DNA of 64,000 bases from Mortierella sp. BCC40632 (Eukaryota > Mortierellomycota > Mortierellomycetes > Mortierellales > Mortierellaceae), in assembly GCA_011634665.1 (NCBI GenBank), contig WAEK01000011.1:222001-286000 (forward strand). The letters run 5' to 3'. Positions 44,617 to 56,200 of the stretch are shown piece after piece. A program made the translations under genes and the position numbers. The first letter of the stretch is position 1. Every line of letters starts with the position of its first letter. The notes beneath the pieces were generated by a model. That model saw only the letters and a list, made by a program, of their open reading frames with translations, had not been told where the DNA came from and ran no database searches.

Positions 44617-46837
44617 ATGGCGCCACGAAAAAAGTCAAAAGGAGCCAAGTCCTCGGCAGCCGCCCAGGCAGCTCGGGAACGTGCCGACGTCCAACCGATT
44701 ACAAGCATGACCGAGTCTCGTCCTTGGTCCAAATCATCACAACGAAAGCCCACTGGCAAGGGTCAACAGGACCCCGATCTGGCACCCAAGGAAAAGTCAG
44801 AACTTGAACTCGAAAGCTTGATCTTTGGCGACAGCAACGACCTGATCGGAGAGACACTTGGCCGAGCCGGACATGAACTGAGCGAGGACGAGGACCAGGA
44901 AGAAGGCGAGGAAGGAGATGATGAACATGAAGAAGGAGCAGACATGGGAGAGGGATCGGACATGTTCTTTATTGATTCAGGACCAACCCCTCTGGGGGAT
45001 GAGACTCTAGACGCCATGGCCCCTACCAAATTCTCGATGGAGGTTGGTGGAGAAGACTCGGATGAAGAAGAAGGTTTGGATGACATGGGCGAAGGCGCTA
45101 GTTCGGATGAGGATGACTACAACGAGTCGAGACTTGCTGGTAAGAATTGAAAAAAGAAAAAGAACTTGAATGGGCCTCCCACACGAGTCAGTATATTTAT
45201 TATTTTTACCTTTGTCTTTGGTTTCTCTAGAGCTCTTTGGAGGAAAGCCTGCATGGGTGGATGAGGACGACAAGGCCTTGATGGTCTCATTGACTTCGGC
45301 GAACCGTTTGAAGAAGCTTCGCAAGGAAGAATCCGAGGACTTTGTGAACGGAATTGATTATGAGCAGAGACTGCGACGACAGTACGTGAGCCACTCATGA
45401 GTCCAAGGATATTTACTTTTGACCGTTTTTTTTTTTTTTTTTTTTTTGCCCCCTCGAAACTATGGATACTAAAGTGCGCTTTGTTCATTTTTTTTTTTTT
45501 TTTTTTTTCCCGTGACAACTAGGTTCGAAAAGGTGTACCCCGTTCCTAACTGGGCACATCCTGATGGAGCAAGGAAACGTGGTCGGGATTCGGGCGATTC
45601 GGATTCAGAGTACTCGGATGAAGAAGAGATCCAGGAGGGCAACTTGATTGCATCACTTCTAAAGACCACCAAGGGCTTTACTGACAAGTCTCGAGGTCAT
45701 CACCGTCTCTTGTCTTCGGAATCGATCTCTGTGACAAGAGTAAAGAACGCCAACCAGGCAGGCTATTCCAAGGCTGTGGTTCAGTCGGTCGAATTCCATC
45801 CCAACTCTCAGATGTTGTTAACAGCAGGGTTTGACAAGACTTTGCGCTTGTTCCAAGTGGACGGAAAGATGAACCATATGATGCAGTCAGTTCTGTATCG
45901 TGATCTCCCCATCTACAAGGCCGCCTTCTCTGCAACAGGCAAATATGTAGTTGCAACGGGACGACGCAAATATTTTTATGTGTACGATCTGGAGGCAGGA
46001 CGCGTGGACAAGTCGCAGGGAATTTATGGTCGTCAGGAAAAGTCTCTGGAAAAGTTTTCCTTGTCGCCCTGTGGTGAGTGGATTGCCTTCTTGGGCCGAG
46101 ATGGACACATTATCCTGGTCTCGATGCGGACACGGTTGTGGGTCAAGAACCTCAAGATGAATGGAAACGTTCGTGCAGTTGCCTGGTCATCCGATAGCAA
46201 GCACTTGTTCTCGGTGGGTGGTGATGCAGAGATCTACCAGTGGAACGTAGGCTCTGGCAAGGTTGTCCACCGGTTCTTAGACGAGGGTGGATTCAAGCCT
46301 ACGTGTATAGCCGTCTCTCCTAATGACGAGTTTGTCGCCGTTGGGTAAGTTTTTTTTGCTCAAACAGTATCACGAACTGGCGTCAAATCAAAGAAAGACT
46401 CTAACTTTCTCTCTTGCCCATTGAAACAATGATTGTATCTTCTTTTTTTTTTTTTTTTTCTACGGAACCTCTCTTGGCAATGGAATCAATCACTATCCAG
46501 CTCAAAGACAGGAATCGTCAATGTCTACGACCGGACGTGCCTGAAGAGCCGAAACCCACGGTCAATGCGTGCAATTGGCAACCTGACAACATCGATCAGT
46601 ATCTTGAAGTTCAACCATGATTCACAGATTTTGGCGATTGCTTCAAAGTCGCGCAAGGATCAATTGAAGTTGGTGCATATCCCATCTCTGAAGGTGTTCC
46701 CTAACTGGCCCACCCGGGGCACTCCTCTTTCCTATGTCACAGATTTGAGTTTCTCGCCAAGGAGTGGGTACCTGGCCATTGGTAACGACAAGGGACGTGT
46801 GTTGTTGTACCGTCTTAACCATTACACTGCTGCTTAA
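44617..46837 (+). CDS. UTP18: U3 snoRNP WD40 protein UTP18
   Basis: Exons 44617-45139, 45231-45381, 45523-46344 and 46501-46837, about 610 aa. The N-terminus is basic, then strongly acidic; then ELFGGKPAWVDEDD and RLRRQFEKVYPVPNWA, a signature of UTP18, then WD40 repeats such as VQSVEFHPNSQMLLTAGFDK, LRLFQVDGK, AVAWSSDSKHLFSVGGDAEI and LSFSPRSGYLAIGNDKGRVL at the end. UTP18 belongs to the small-subunit processome (UTP-B) needed for 18S rRNA maturation in the nucleolus and helps recruit the exosome helicase. All blades are present and frames are open, so it is probably functional. Confidence 0.94.
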
Positions 46838-47683
46838 GCTCTCCTTTTTTCTTTTTTTTTTCTTTTTTCTTTTTCCTTCCCTCATAGTCTACCTTTTTTA
46901 TCATTTTTTTTCCGAAGCGACTATTATCAGACCCTTCACCCCTTCGCATCAACATTATTCACTTTTTCAAATTCTCAAAAGAGAGAGAGAGAATGCATGA
47001 TACAGGAATGCATGCCCCGTTCCTTTTAACGATGATAATGCAATTAATCTTGATCAAGTACAAGTTTTGATCACAAAAGGGACCATCTACCACTACCTCA
47101 AAACGTGCCTGAACTTTTTTTTTTTTTTTCTCACAAGTTTCATTATCGGAGCTTGGGCCACCACTGTTCATTCGGCCCGTTCCCATCACCACCAACACCA
47201 CCACCAAAACACATTTATCATTTGTTTGCTCACACCAAAAATTCTCGGGTTCACCAAATTCGCTTGTTTGTCTGATAGTCTAGCAAGTCCACTTTGCCTT
47301 GGAATTGTCGGATGTCTTTTAGTAGTAGGAAGAAAAAAAAAGGGACGGCGTGTGTGACAGACAGACAGACAGACACATGCTGATGAATTGAGCCTTCACA
47401 AGTAAACCCGCAAAAAGAAGAAAAAGAGGAAGGAAGGAAGGAAAAAGGAAAAAGCAAGGAAAGGAAAAAAAAAAAGACAGTAAAAGGGTTTTAAGTATTC
47501 AGCTGGTGTCGGTGCACTGCATCACGCAAACCGTAAAAAGAGGAGCTCCTTTTCTCTTTGACAGAAGATCGACAGGAATTATCGAGGTCTCCACGATGCC
47601 AGCCAAAAAACCTTTGAGAGAAAAGGCAGCGATGACAATGTCCTTTTTAGAGCATGGAAAAACGCATACGGACGAATAAAACT
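46838..47683. other. 3' region of UTP18 and edge of transposon block
   Basis: No gene recognised. It has T-rich tracts near 46845-46910 and 47115, CACCAC-type repeats at 47185-47210, GACA repeats at 47357-47372 and GGAAGGAA tracts 47425-47440. GACGAATAAAACTT at its end is the target of the next LINE. Confidence 0.5.
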
Positions 47684-48826
47684 TTTTTTTTTTTTTTTTT
47701 TTTATGGGCCCCGTTAGGGGTTTTATTCGTCGGCGCGCACTCATACCACGGTCTGCGGACGTGGCCAGCTAGTTCAAAAAACTACACTATCCTACAACAG
47801 AAGAGTAGAGAGAAGAAGGAAAAGGTGGAGGGTGACCCAGAAACGATATAGCTACTAGAAATACAAATGCAGAGAAAGGGAAAAAGACCAGGTACAAAGA
47901 GCACCCGCAGAGGGGGCAAGTCAAAAGGCAGGATCTACAACTAGGGCAAAGGGTCCGAGGGGTCCAGGAGCTGCGAGAGCGGCTCCCAATCAAGCAGGTC
48001 AACGTCAGCGACGTTTGCTCGCCTGATGTCAGGCGGCTTCGGTCTTGCGCGCGAAGCTGGAGGAGTGTACTCCCCTGGCATGTCTAAAAAAGGGACCATA
48101 GCCAGGGGTGGGCCACATCCAACCAAATGTCACCTCCTCTTTGGACACCACAATATACGGAGGGTGATTCCAAGTCTTGTGCATTCGCTTGTAATTGGCA
48201 TCTGAAGTTGCTGCTGGGTTTGGGTTCGTTGCTTGCTGTTTGTTGTCCTTGAGGAGAGCTTGTTGGAGTGCTGTGTGTGCACGGAGCTTGAGGCTGTTGA
48301 CGGTGAGCCAGAGGAGGTCGTCCGCTGTGCCATCTCTCGGGGGTTGTCCCGGGAGTAGCTTGTGGATGGCAACAAAAGTCCTCCAAATGCTGTACAGGAC
48401 CAACGAGTGGATGTGTACTGCGATAGGGGGCAGTTTCTCAATTTCTGGCCATCCCAGCATGCAGTTGTCAGGCAGACTGCTGACGACCATGCCAGGGACG
48501 AGGGTGGTGATCCAGGAACGGGCGGCCTTCCAGAGGGCCCAGACTGCTCCACAGTTGGCGAAGGCGTGTCGAAGGTCCTCTATATGAGGCTCCTGATCTG
48601 GGTAGTCAATGAGGCAGCGCTTGCACTTGCCATTGACGTCTTCCTTCCACTTGGCTCTGGCCTTGTCGGTGGTGATTGCATGGTGAGCGAGGTTGAAAAG
48701 AAAAGACCTCTCTTTTGGTGTCCTGAGGGGGTGGTGTGTGCGCTTGAAGACCGTGTCCCCCACTTGTCAGTCAGGGTAGGGCTCGTTGTTTTGTGTAGGA
48801 GACTTGAGCCGCAGCCTACGACGAAT
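47684..48826 (-). mobile_element. 5'-truncated LINE nested in another retroelement tail
   Basis: Nearly identical to 6668-7790, with the same 3' tail and poly(T). The long minus-strand frame includes CKRCLIDYPDQEPHIEDLRH and WKAARSWITTLVPGMVVSSL. GACGAATAAAACTT flanks both sides (about 47671-47684 and 48825-48838). The target is itself a LINE-like tail continuing TCTAACAAGGCCAATCAATCAATC plus poly(A), so the LINE inserted into a relative's 3' end. Confidence 0.9.
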
Positions 48827-49013
48827 AAAACTTCTAACAAGGCCAATCAATCAATCAAAAAAAAAAAAAAAAAAAAAAAAGTGCAGGAAGCCGAGTAAAC
48901 TCGCAAGCTAGGTCCGTAGATCCCAGCGATCTCAGAAAGGTAGAAGATGCTTAAGAAAAGAAAAGAAACCTTCATCTTCAGCGAGCGTAGCCAAAAAAAA
49001 AAAAGGAAAAAGC
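48827..49013. other. Retroelement tail and flank of element A copy 2
   Basis: Starts with an AATAAAACTTCTAACAAGGCC tail, (AATC)n and 24 A; then about 130 bp of unique sequence with an A-run just before the inverted repeat of element A. Confidence 0.6.
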
Positions 49014-49015
49014 TA

Positions 49016-49310
49016 TTCTCACATTATATGTGAGCGGCTTATTCTCAGTCATATGTGAGAATAACTCTCAAACTCTTTTTTTTCTTAATCTCACATATGT
49101 GTGAGACGCTTATTCTCACACATATCTCCTGAAAAAAAAGGCCTCCAGCTTACTCTCACACATATCTCAACGTTCTGCTCTCACATTTATCTACAGTCCC
49201 AGCTTTTTTCTTTCTTCCTTTTTTTACAGGCCCCGTTAGGGGTTTTATTCATTGTGCGCACCCGTCCCATGTTTTCCAGACGTGGCTATCTAGTCCTCAA
49301 TCCACCAAAG
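49016..49310. repeat. Left terminal inverted repeat of element A copy 2
   Basis: Matches 58036-58324 as reverse complement. The outer part is palindrome-rich (TTATATGTGAG, TTCTCAGTCATATGTGAGAA); the inner part is a LINE 3' tail in minus sense. Confidence 0.9.
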
Positions 49311-49332
49311 GGAAGGAAAAAAGGTAAGTAGG

Positions 49333-50590
49333 TTGGAGCTCAAGTCTCCTGCGCAGAACAACGACCCCTATCCTGACAAGTGGTGGGACACAGTGTTCAA
49401 TCGCACACACCGCCTCCTTAGGTCACAAAAAAGAGGTCTTTCAACAGATAAAGCCAGAACTACGTGGAGCGAAGACGTCAATAAGAAGTGCAAGCGCTGT
49501 CTCATCGACTACCCCGGGCAGGAGCCCCGCATAGAGGATCCACGACACTCCTTCGCCAACTGCGGAGCAGTGTGGACCCTCTAGAAGGCCGCCCGCTCTT
49601 GGATCGCCACTCTCATCCTGGGCATGATCGTCAACAGTCTGCCTGACAACTGCATGCTGGGATGGCCAGAAGCTAAAAGCCTGCCCCTCATCGCAGTACA
49701 CACACTCAGTGGTCCTGTACGGCATTTGGAAGACTTTTGTCGCCATCCACAAGCTACTTCCGGGCCAACCCCAAGAGACGGCTCAGCGGATGATCTCCTC
49801 TGGCTCACAGTCAATAGCCTCAAGCTCCGTGCACACACAGCACTCCAACAAGCCAAACTCAAGGATAACAAACAACAATCAATGAATCCAAAAGCAGCAG
49901 CAACACCAGACGCCAATTACAAGCGGATGCACGAGACTTGGAACCACCCTCCGTACATTGTGGTGTCCAAGTAGGAAGTGACATTTGGTCGGATGTGGCC
50001 CACCCCTGTCTATGGTCCTTTCTTAGACATGCCAGGGGAATATACTCCTCCAGCTCCCGCGCAAGACCGAAGCCGCCCGACATCAGGCGTGCTGAAGTTG
50101 CTGAGGTCGACCTGCTTGATTAGGAGCCGCTCTCGCAGCTCCTGGACCCCTCGTACCCTTTGTCCTAGTTATAGATCCTGCCCTTGACTTGCCCCCTCTG
50201 CGGGTGCTCTTTGTACTCTGGTCTTTTCCCTCTTCTCTGCATTTGTATTTTTAGTAGCTATATCGTTTCTGAGTCGCCCTCCACTTTTTCTTTTTCTTCT
50301 CTCTATTCTGTGGTTAGTCTTGAGAACTAGTTGGCTACGTCTGCAGATCGTGGGACGGGCGCGCGCTGACAAATAAAGCCCCCAACAGGGCCTGTAAAAA
50401 AAAAAAAAAAAAAAAAAAAGGTAAGAAAAAAAGTGGAAGGCGACCCAGAAACAGAAATAGCTACAAAAAAAATACAATGCAGAAAGAGGGGGGGGGGGGA
50501 TAGAGTACAAAGGAACCCCAGGGGGGGGCAGTCAAGGACAGGGTCTACAACTAGGGCAAAAGGTCCGAGAGATCCAACAGCTGCGAGATC
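49333..50590 (+). mobile_element. LINE pieces inside element A copy 2
   Basis: 49333-50400 is plus-sense LINE ORF2 C-terminus and 3' tail, ending AATAAAGCCCCCAACAGGGCC plus poly(A), with in-frame stops. 50405-50590 is a minus-sense LINE 3' UTR fragment. Both are shared with copy 1. Confidence 0.85.
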
Positions 50591-50864
50591 TTATTCTCAG
50601 TCGTAACGAAAGATCATTCATTTTATACTGACTTCTTTTTGACTAGGGTAGCATGTGCATGTGACACGATATAGGAGACCACTTAAAAATAAAAAAGAGT
50701 TCAAAAAGAGGATTGCTTCTGTAAACTCGAGCCGGCTCAAACATTGGGATTGGCGCACAGATCCCTATTGCGGCATTGGAAGTCTACAACCGGGTTCCTG
50801 AAACTCATTTTTATTTACTAGCTGGGATGTATCTAGGATGAATCATCATCACCTATTTTTCATG

Positions 50865-51819
50865 TTAGAAAGTGTCACAAACAGGGTCTTTACTTCCAAT
50901 CATGTGCTTTAAACTCACCAGTTTCAGAAGACTTGACAAATATCCCCATTTCTGGCTCGGGGAGACAATGGATCTATTTGACTCCAAGGTGAAGAACCTC
51001 GTACTATCAGGCATATTAGAATAGATATCATGAGGAGATGGCTTGCAATGGCAGCAGAAGTGATCTGTAAGATTACCTGGTGTCGAGGTTTCAAAATAGT
51101 TATTGATCGCCCTCAACCTATCGTCAAGACTATCCAGTCTCTCTCTAACGTGTAGAGAGTCGCTTAGTCTCTTGGATTGACGCTCTTCTGCCTGCACCAG
51201 CTGCTTTGTGACTCTTGAAAGCTCGTCTATGAGGACACGATGGCCAATGAAGTGCTCCCTGAGTTGTTGCTCAATCCTATCGCTTCGCTGAGACAATTTG
51301 GTGGTAAATTTTTCGTAGTAGGTGGCCATTGTTTGGTTGAAATGCTCTGTCATGTCTGAATCCGCTACTTCGAGCGATGATGATGGCTGACAAGCAATAA
51401 ATGTTGAAGGATTGTTGGTCATTTCTTCAGCCGCCTTCTGTGCAAGCTCGCAGCTATCATAGTGTCGTTTAACTGATGACCTCAAATTGATTGTTGTCAT
51501 ACATAGGCAGCGGTACTGCATCTCGGCGGTGGGGTCTCGTGTGATAATGATGTCCTTGTTTATTTTTGTTGCAGCGGAATCGGAGGGGCACATCTTGGTG
51601 GTATCGCAAAAGGTGATCTTCATCCTGTGCAGAGAATCCGCGATCGCCGCTTCTTCAAGAGTCCTTGAGTACACTGGAAATAAGTGCAACCAACCCCTCG
51701 TTGGTCTTTTTTTTCTTTTCGCTTCTTCCGCTGTTGCCGAATCGTCCCTCACCGCCCTGCTCCTGGGCGACTTGGCTGCCAGAGAGTTTCTCTGACTTAG
51801 TCGGAGTCTGCTTTGGCAT
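50865..51819 (-). pseudogene. Element A small gene: Cys/His motif and coiled-coil protein, copy 2
   Basis: ATG at 51819 (MPKQTPTKSE). An extra base near 51795 shifts the first 20 codons relative to the long open frame 51752-50865. That frame has TKMCPSDSA, YRCLCMTTINLRSSVKRHYD then S-C, followed by a long helical part with heptad-like Leu spacing (QLREHFIGHRVLIDELSRVT) and the C-terminus SKDPVCDTF. About 310 residues if intact. It is divergent from the Ulp1-transposase gene across the array. The shared motif with 15004 in element B indicates a conserved accessory protein; its function is unknown. Confidence 0.72.
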
Positions 51820-52077
51820 AAGAGGGTGAGGCAGAGAAGCGTGAAAAAAGAGAGAGAGAGAGAGAGAGAGGGAGGAGGGGAGAGGGAGGAGGGAGAATAT
51901 GTGTGTATGTGAGTGGGAATGTGTGTGAGTGAGTGCGTGTAGAAGAGAAAGAGAGTAAAGCGAGAAAAGAGAGACTACCACTTGAACTTACCTCCTTGTA
52001 TAAATCTTGGTTCTCACGCTGGTCTCTCGTTCCACTCCTCTATGAACACCCCAGCCCCCTTTTTTGAACATCCTGTT

Positions 52078-52892
52078 TCCTTGTCTCCTTCTCTGAACAA
52101 CCATGTACTTCTCTGAACAACCATGTACTTCTCTGAACAACCATGTACTTCTCTAAACAACCATGTACTTTTCTGAGAAGCCACATACTTTTCTTAAATA
52201 CCACATACTTCCCATTTCCTTCTCTTTGCTGTACGCCCGCTTCTCTGTTTTACCCATCTCTTTATCTAAGCTGTACGCCCACTTCTTTGTACATCTCGTT
52301 TCCTTCTCTGAAAAACTTTCTCCTTCTCTGAACAACCCTCCCCTTCTCTGAGCAACCATAGACTTCTCTGAACAACCCTCCCCTTCTCTGAGCAACCATA
52401 GACTTCTCTGAACAACCCTCCCCCCTCTCTGAAAAACCACATACTTCTCTGAGCAACTATACACTTCTCTGAGCAACCCTCCCTTCTCTGAACAACCCCT
52501 CCCCCCTTCTCTGAACAACCCTCCCTTCTCTGAGCAACCATAGACTTCTCTGAACAACCACACACTTCTCTGAACAACCACATGCTTCTCTGAGCAACCA
52601 TAGACTTCTCTGAGCAACCATATGCTTCTCTGAAAAAACCACATACTTCTCTGAGCAACTATACACTTCTCTGAGCAACCCTCCCCTTCTCTGAACAACC
52701 CTCCCCTTCTCTGAGCAACCATAGACTTCTCTGAACAACCCTCCCTTCTCTGAGCAACCATAGACTTCTCTGAGCAACCATATACTTCTCTGAGCAACCC
52801 CCCCCTTCTCTGAACAACCCTCCCCTTCTCTGAGAAACCATAGACTTCTCTGAGCAACCATAGACTTCTCTGAGCAACCATAAACTTCTCTG
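52078..52892 (-). repeat. Degenerate tandem array of element A copy 2
   Basis: Same bipartite unit as in copy 1, here as CTTCTCTGARCAACC plus a short variable stretch. It is about 160 bp shorter than in copy 1, so repeat number has changed since duplication. Confidence 0.92.
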
Positions 52893-53196
52893 GTACTTCA
52901 CTGGCATAGTCTTTGAGACAAAGCAAAAGTTTTGTGGTGGACGGTAGTTTAGAGTGACCCATGTTCACCTTGGGTTTGTTGAGAATCGGGGCCTCGCAAA
53001 TCATGAACAGAAACGAGAGTGGCAAACGAGCAAGGTGTAGGAGCAGAGATCAAACTTTTTTTAGCGGACGCGTCTAATCTGACTCTAGCACTAAGTGAGA
53101 GCAGTTTTTCAACAGGCTTTCTCGTACCAACCCGGGAACCGCATGTGTTGGGCAAGAGTCAGGTGAAGCACCACAACCATGCAGCTTAGCATTACA

Positions 53197-53207
53197 CTAT
53201 AAAAGGG
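53197..53207 (+). promoter_or_regulatory. TATA box of the Ulp1-transposase gene, copy 2
   Basis: CTATAAAAGGG, 58 bp before the ATG at 53265; the same as in copy 1. Confidence 0.6.
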
Positions 53208-53264
53208 ACTCAACACGGCTACGGCAAATATTCATTCACCATTCACTCTACGCAACTACCCATC

Positions 53265-56200
53265 ATGCTTTCAATCTCCCGCCACCAAGCAAACAAGAAA
53301 AAGTACGACTTCCGCTTTGGCTCCAATTGGCTCCTAGTCCAATCCGCTAAGGATCTGCGAAATTGCTGTCATTTGATCCCCGTTTTGAAAGACACCGGCC
53401 TGGGAACACTGGTTGAAGCTGAATCGCAGACTATGCGGAAATCATTTTCAAGAGCGACATCAAGGATGTGATCAAGCTTCCATTCATCCCCAAAATTGAA
53501 ATTCTATTGGATGCGACACGGCGAGGTCATCAAAAAAAAACAGAGAAGACTTTATGGTGGTGTTCGACGGCATCAATGAGCTCGTGTTTGATCTGGATTC
53601 CATCCCTGTATTGAATCAGGTATGAGATGTTACTGGACTACAGACTCGTGTTTTGTTGGAGGAGTGTGTGTTGAATTTTCTTTATTGAGACGCGGAGCAA
53701 TGCTCTACGCCCGAACTGTAACTAATAAGTAATCTGTTCAACTGCTTTCATTAGGTTGCTACAACAAGAAAGTTCATTGATGATTTTAATAACTCAATGC
53801 GCTGGCTTTGGTCAAAATCGACATTGAACAATGAAATCAAAGAGTTTGTTAAATGGCTTCAAAACAGACTGTTGAATGAAGAAAAACTACGCCTTATCTC
53901 CTTCCAACCAACATTTCTCCCAGATCACGGAGTGACCGCGCGTGACCTCTTAATCCTCTGTGGTAATGAGTGGTTGAACGACGATGTGATAAACTACATT
54001 ATGTTGTTCTTCCACCTTGTTTACGGAGAGCAAGGAAGGCGGGTTTTCATGCCTGTTCGATGCCCAGGATTCGGATACGATAGTGTCGGAAAACCTTTCG
54101 AAAAATACATCCGAAGGAGTCGCACAGAGAAAGTCTACACTGTAGTGCACTACGGGAATCATTGGGGCGTGATGGTATTCGACCTTGTTCAGTACACTGT
54201 TTTAATCGGTGACTCACTCAGCAAAGAGCACCCGAGGATACAGTTTGTCATCTGAAGACTTGGCTGTTGAGAGTACTAGAGGGGCGACAGGAGGATCCGA
54301 AAAGGGGAGTTTAAGGTTGATCTAGAAAAGCTGGCAGCCATGAATGAACACAGTGCATTCACTGTTCAAGCACAGGATGACGACTTCAGCTGTGGTGTCC
54401 TCGCTCTTCAGGCCATTGAGCAAGATGTGACTCCTGGGTATGACTGGGTCAGATACACCAATCCCATAATGAGTCGAATCCGCTACACACGTCTTCTAGT
54501 CGCTTACACTAAGGTACCGAGCACTGTGAGAGGGGGCGGTTTTTTAAAAAAAAAAAAAAAAATGGCAGGTCATCAAAAAGGGTAGAGGAAGATAAAAGGA
54601 ACTCCAGTATCTAAGTTGTATCCATCTACGTTTAGGTCACGGAAGACGATGTCGTAAAAGCACTTTTGGAAGGAGAAAGGGAACAGTCCGAAGGTCATTA
54701 ATTTGGACAAAAGTTCAAGAAGTATCTCAAGGACTTAGGAAAGTCAGCCAATACAGTTCTTTGCGAGGGCCAGAAAGAAGCAAAGTATCCAAAAAGCAGA
54801 GAGCTGAGCCCTATAACTAACGAGAGTGATTACACGGATGTGGATAGGGATTCAGACGACTTCATTGATCATTACAACAACTTGGCCAGCTCCGATGACA
54901 ACTTCGACTATGAGAGTTTGGAAGAAATCATTGTAGACACGAAAAGCTTTTGCTACTGGCAGTAGAGAGCTTAACGAGAGCGAAAAAGGAGCCAAGTGTC
55001 GAAGAGCTGGAAAAGACTAGAGGCCCAGACGAGGGGGTATCCGAACAATTGGCAAAAAAAAGTCCGACGGCGATAGATCGAACAGCCCTGATTGTCCTGA
55101 GAGTTGTACCTCATCTTCAAGCAGCAGCGAGAGTGACAATAGTTCCACAAAGAACGAAAGTGATGAGGACGACGCTGTTTCTCTGCCCCAATGAGTCGGA
55201 TACATCAGAAGATCTAGAAGGCCTCAGAGGCGAGGCCTCATCTGCAAGTGGTCATGACAACAGGGACAACACGGAGTGTCAGAGCTATGGTGCGTGCGCT
55301 ATTGAATCTAGCAGTTGTTGCACTTGAGACTAGCCTACGAGTTTGTGCTAAATTTGTACGCTTTCCTTTTCTAGGAGAGCACGTGGATGCTGTTGGATGG
55401 AGCCCCGCAGTCGATGATCAATTCTCGGATTTCGAGGAGGCCAAGTCCATGATGCTCGACTATGCCTGCCGCAATGGTTTCCGAACGAGGGCCAACTCTT
55501 CTTCGAAAAATGCTACTTATCCGACTGGTAAGTGAGTTGTTGTCAACTTTGTGTTATGTCGATATCAAAAGGGGCGTTGGCACAACGGGAGACTTAACTT
55601 TTTTTTTTTTTTTTTTTTCACCAAAGGGTTAATCGTTTGCACTCGCCAGGGGCACACACACCTCAAAAAGGTTTTGGATCCATCCAAGCAGCGGCCAGGA
55701 AGTATTTCAGTCCGCTGTGGCTGCAAATACGCTGTATACCTTAACAGCCCAAAAGTCTATCAAGCCACGATGGCGTATTTCCAGCATCTCTGTTTTTTTG
55801 CACAACCACGCCCTTGGAAAACCTCGTCCAGAATTTGAGCCTCTTACAGAGTATGACCTCAATTTAATCAGACAGGCTGCAGAAATGGGTTGGGGAACTG
55901 GTAAAACGATAGAGATGCTTCAGATAACCCGAAGCGCCTCTTTTACGAAATCCAAGTACTTGTTCGACCAGAAAAAAAAAATAGCCAACTATATCTCGAA
56001 ACAACGTGCATCGTCTAACACCATTTCTGATGCTGCCCAGTTGTTCAACTTGCTTGGAGAAATCCCAGGCCAATGGCTCTCCAGGAACAGGATTGTGGCC
56101 GGTCGTCTCCAGGCTGTCTTTTGGATGTGCCCGGCGCAACAGGATTTATACAGGAGGTATCATGACGTTGTCGTCCACGACACAACTGCATCCACCAATC

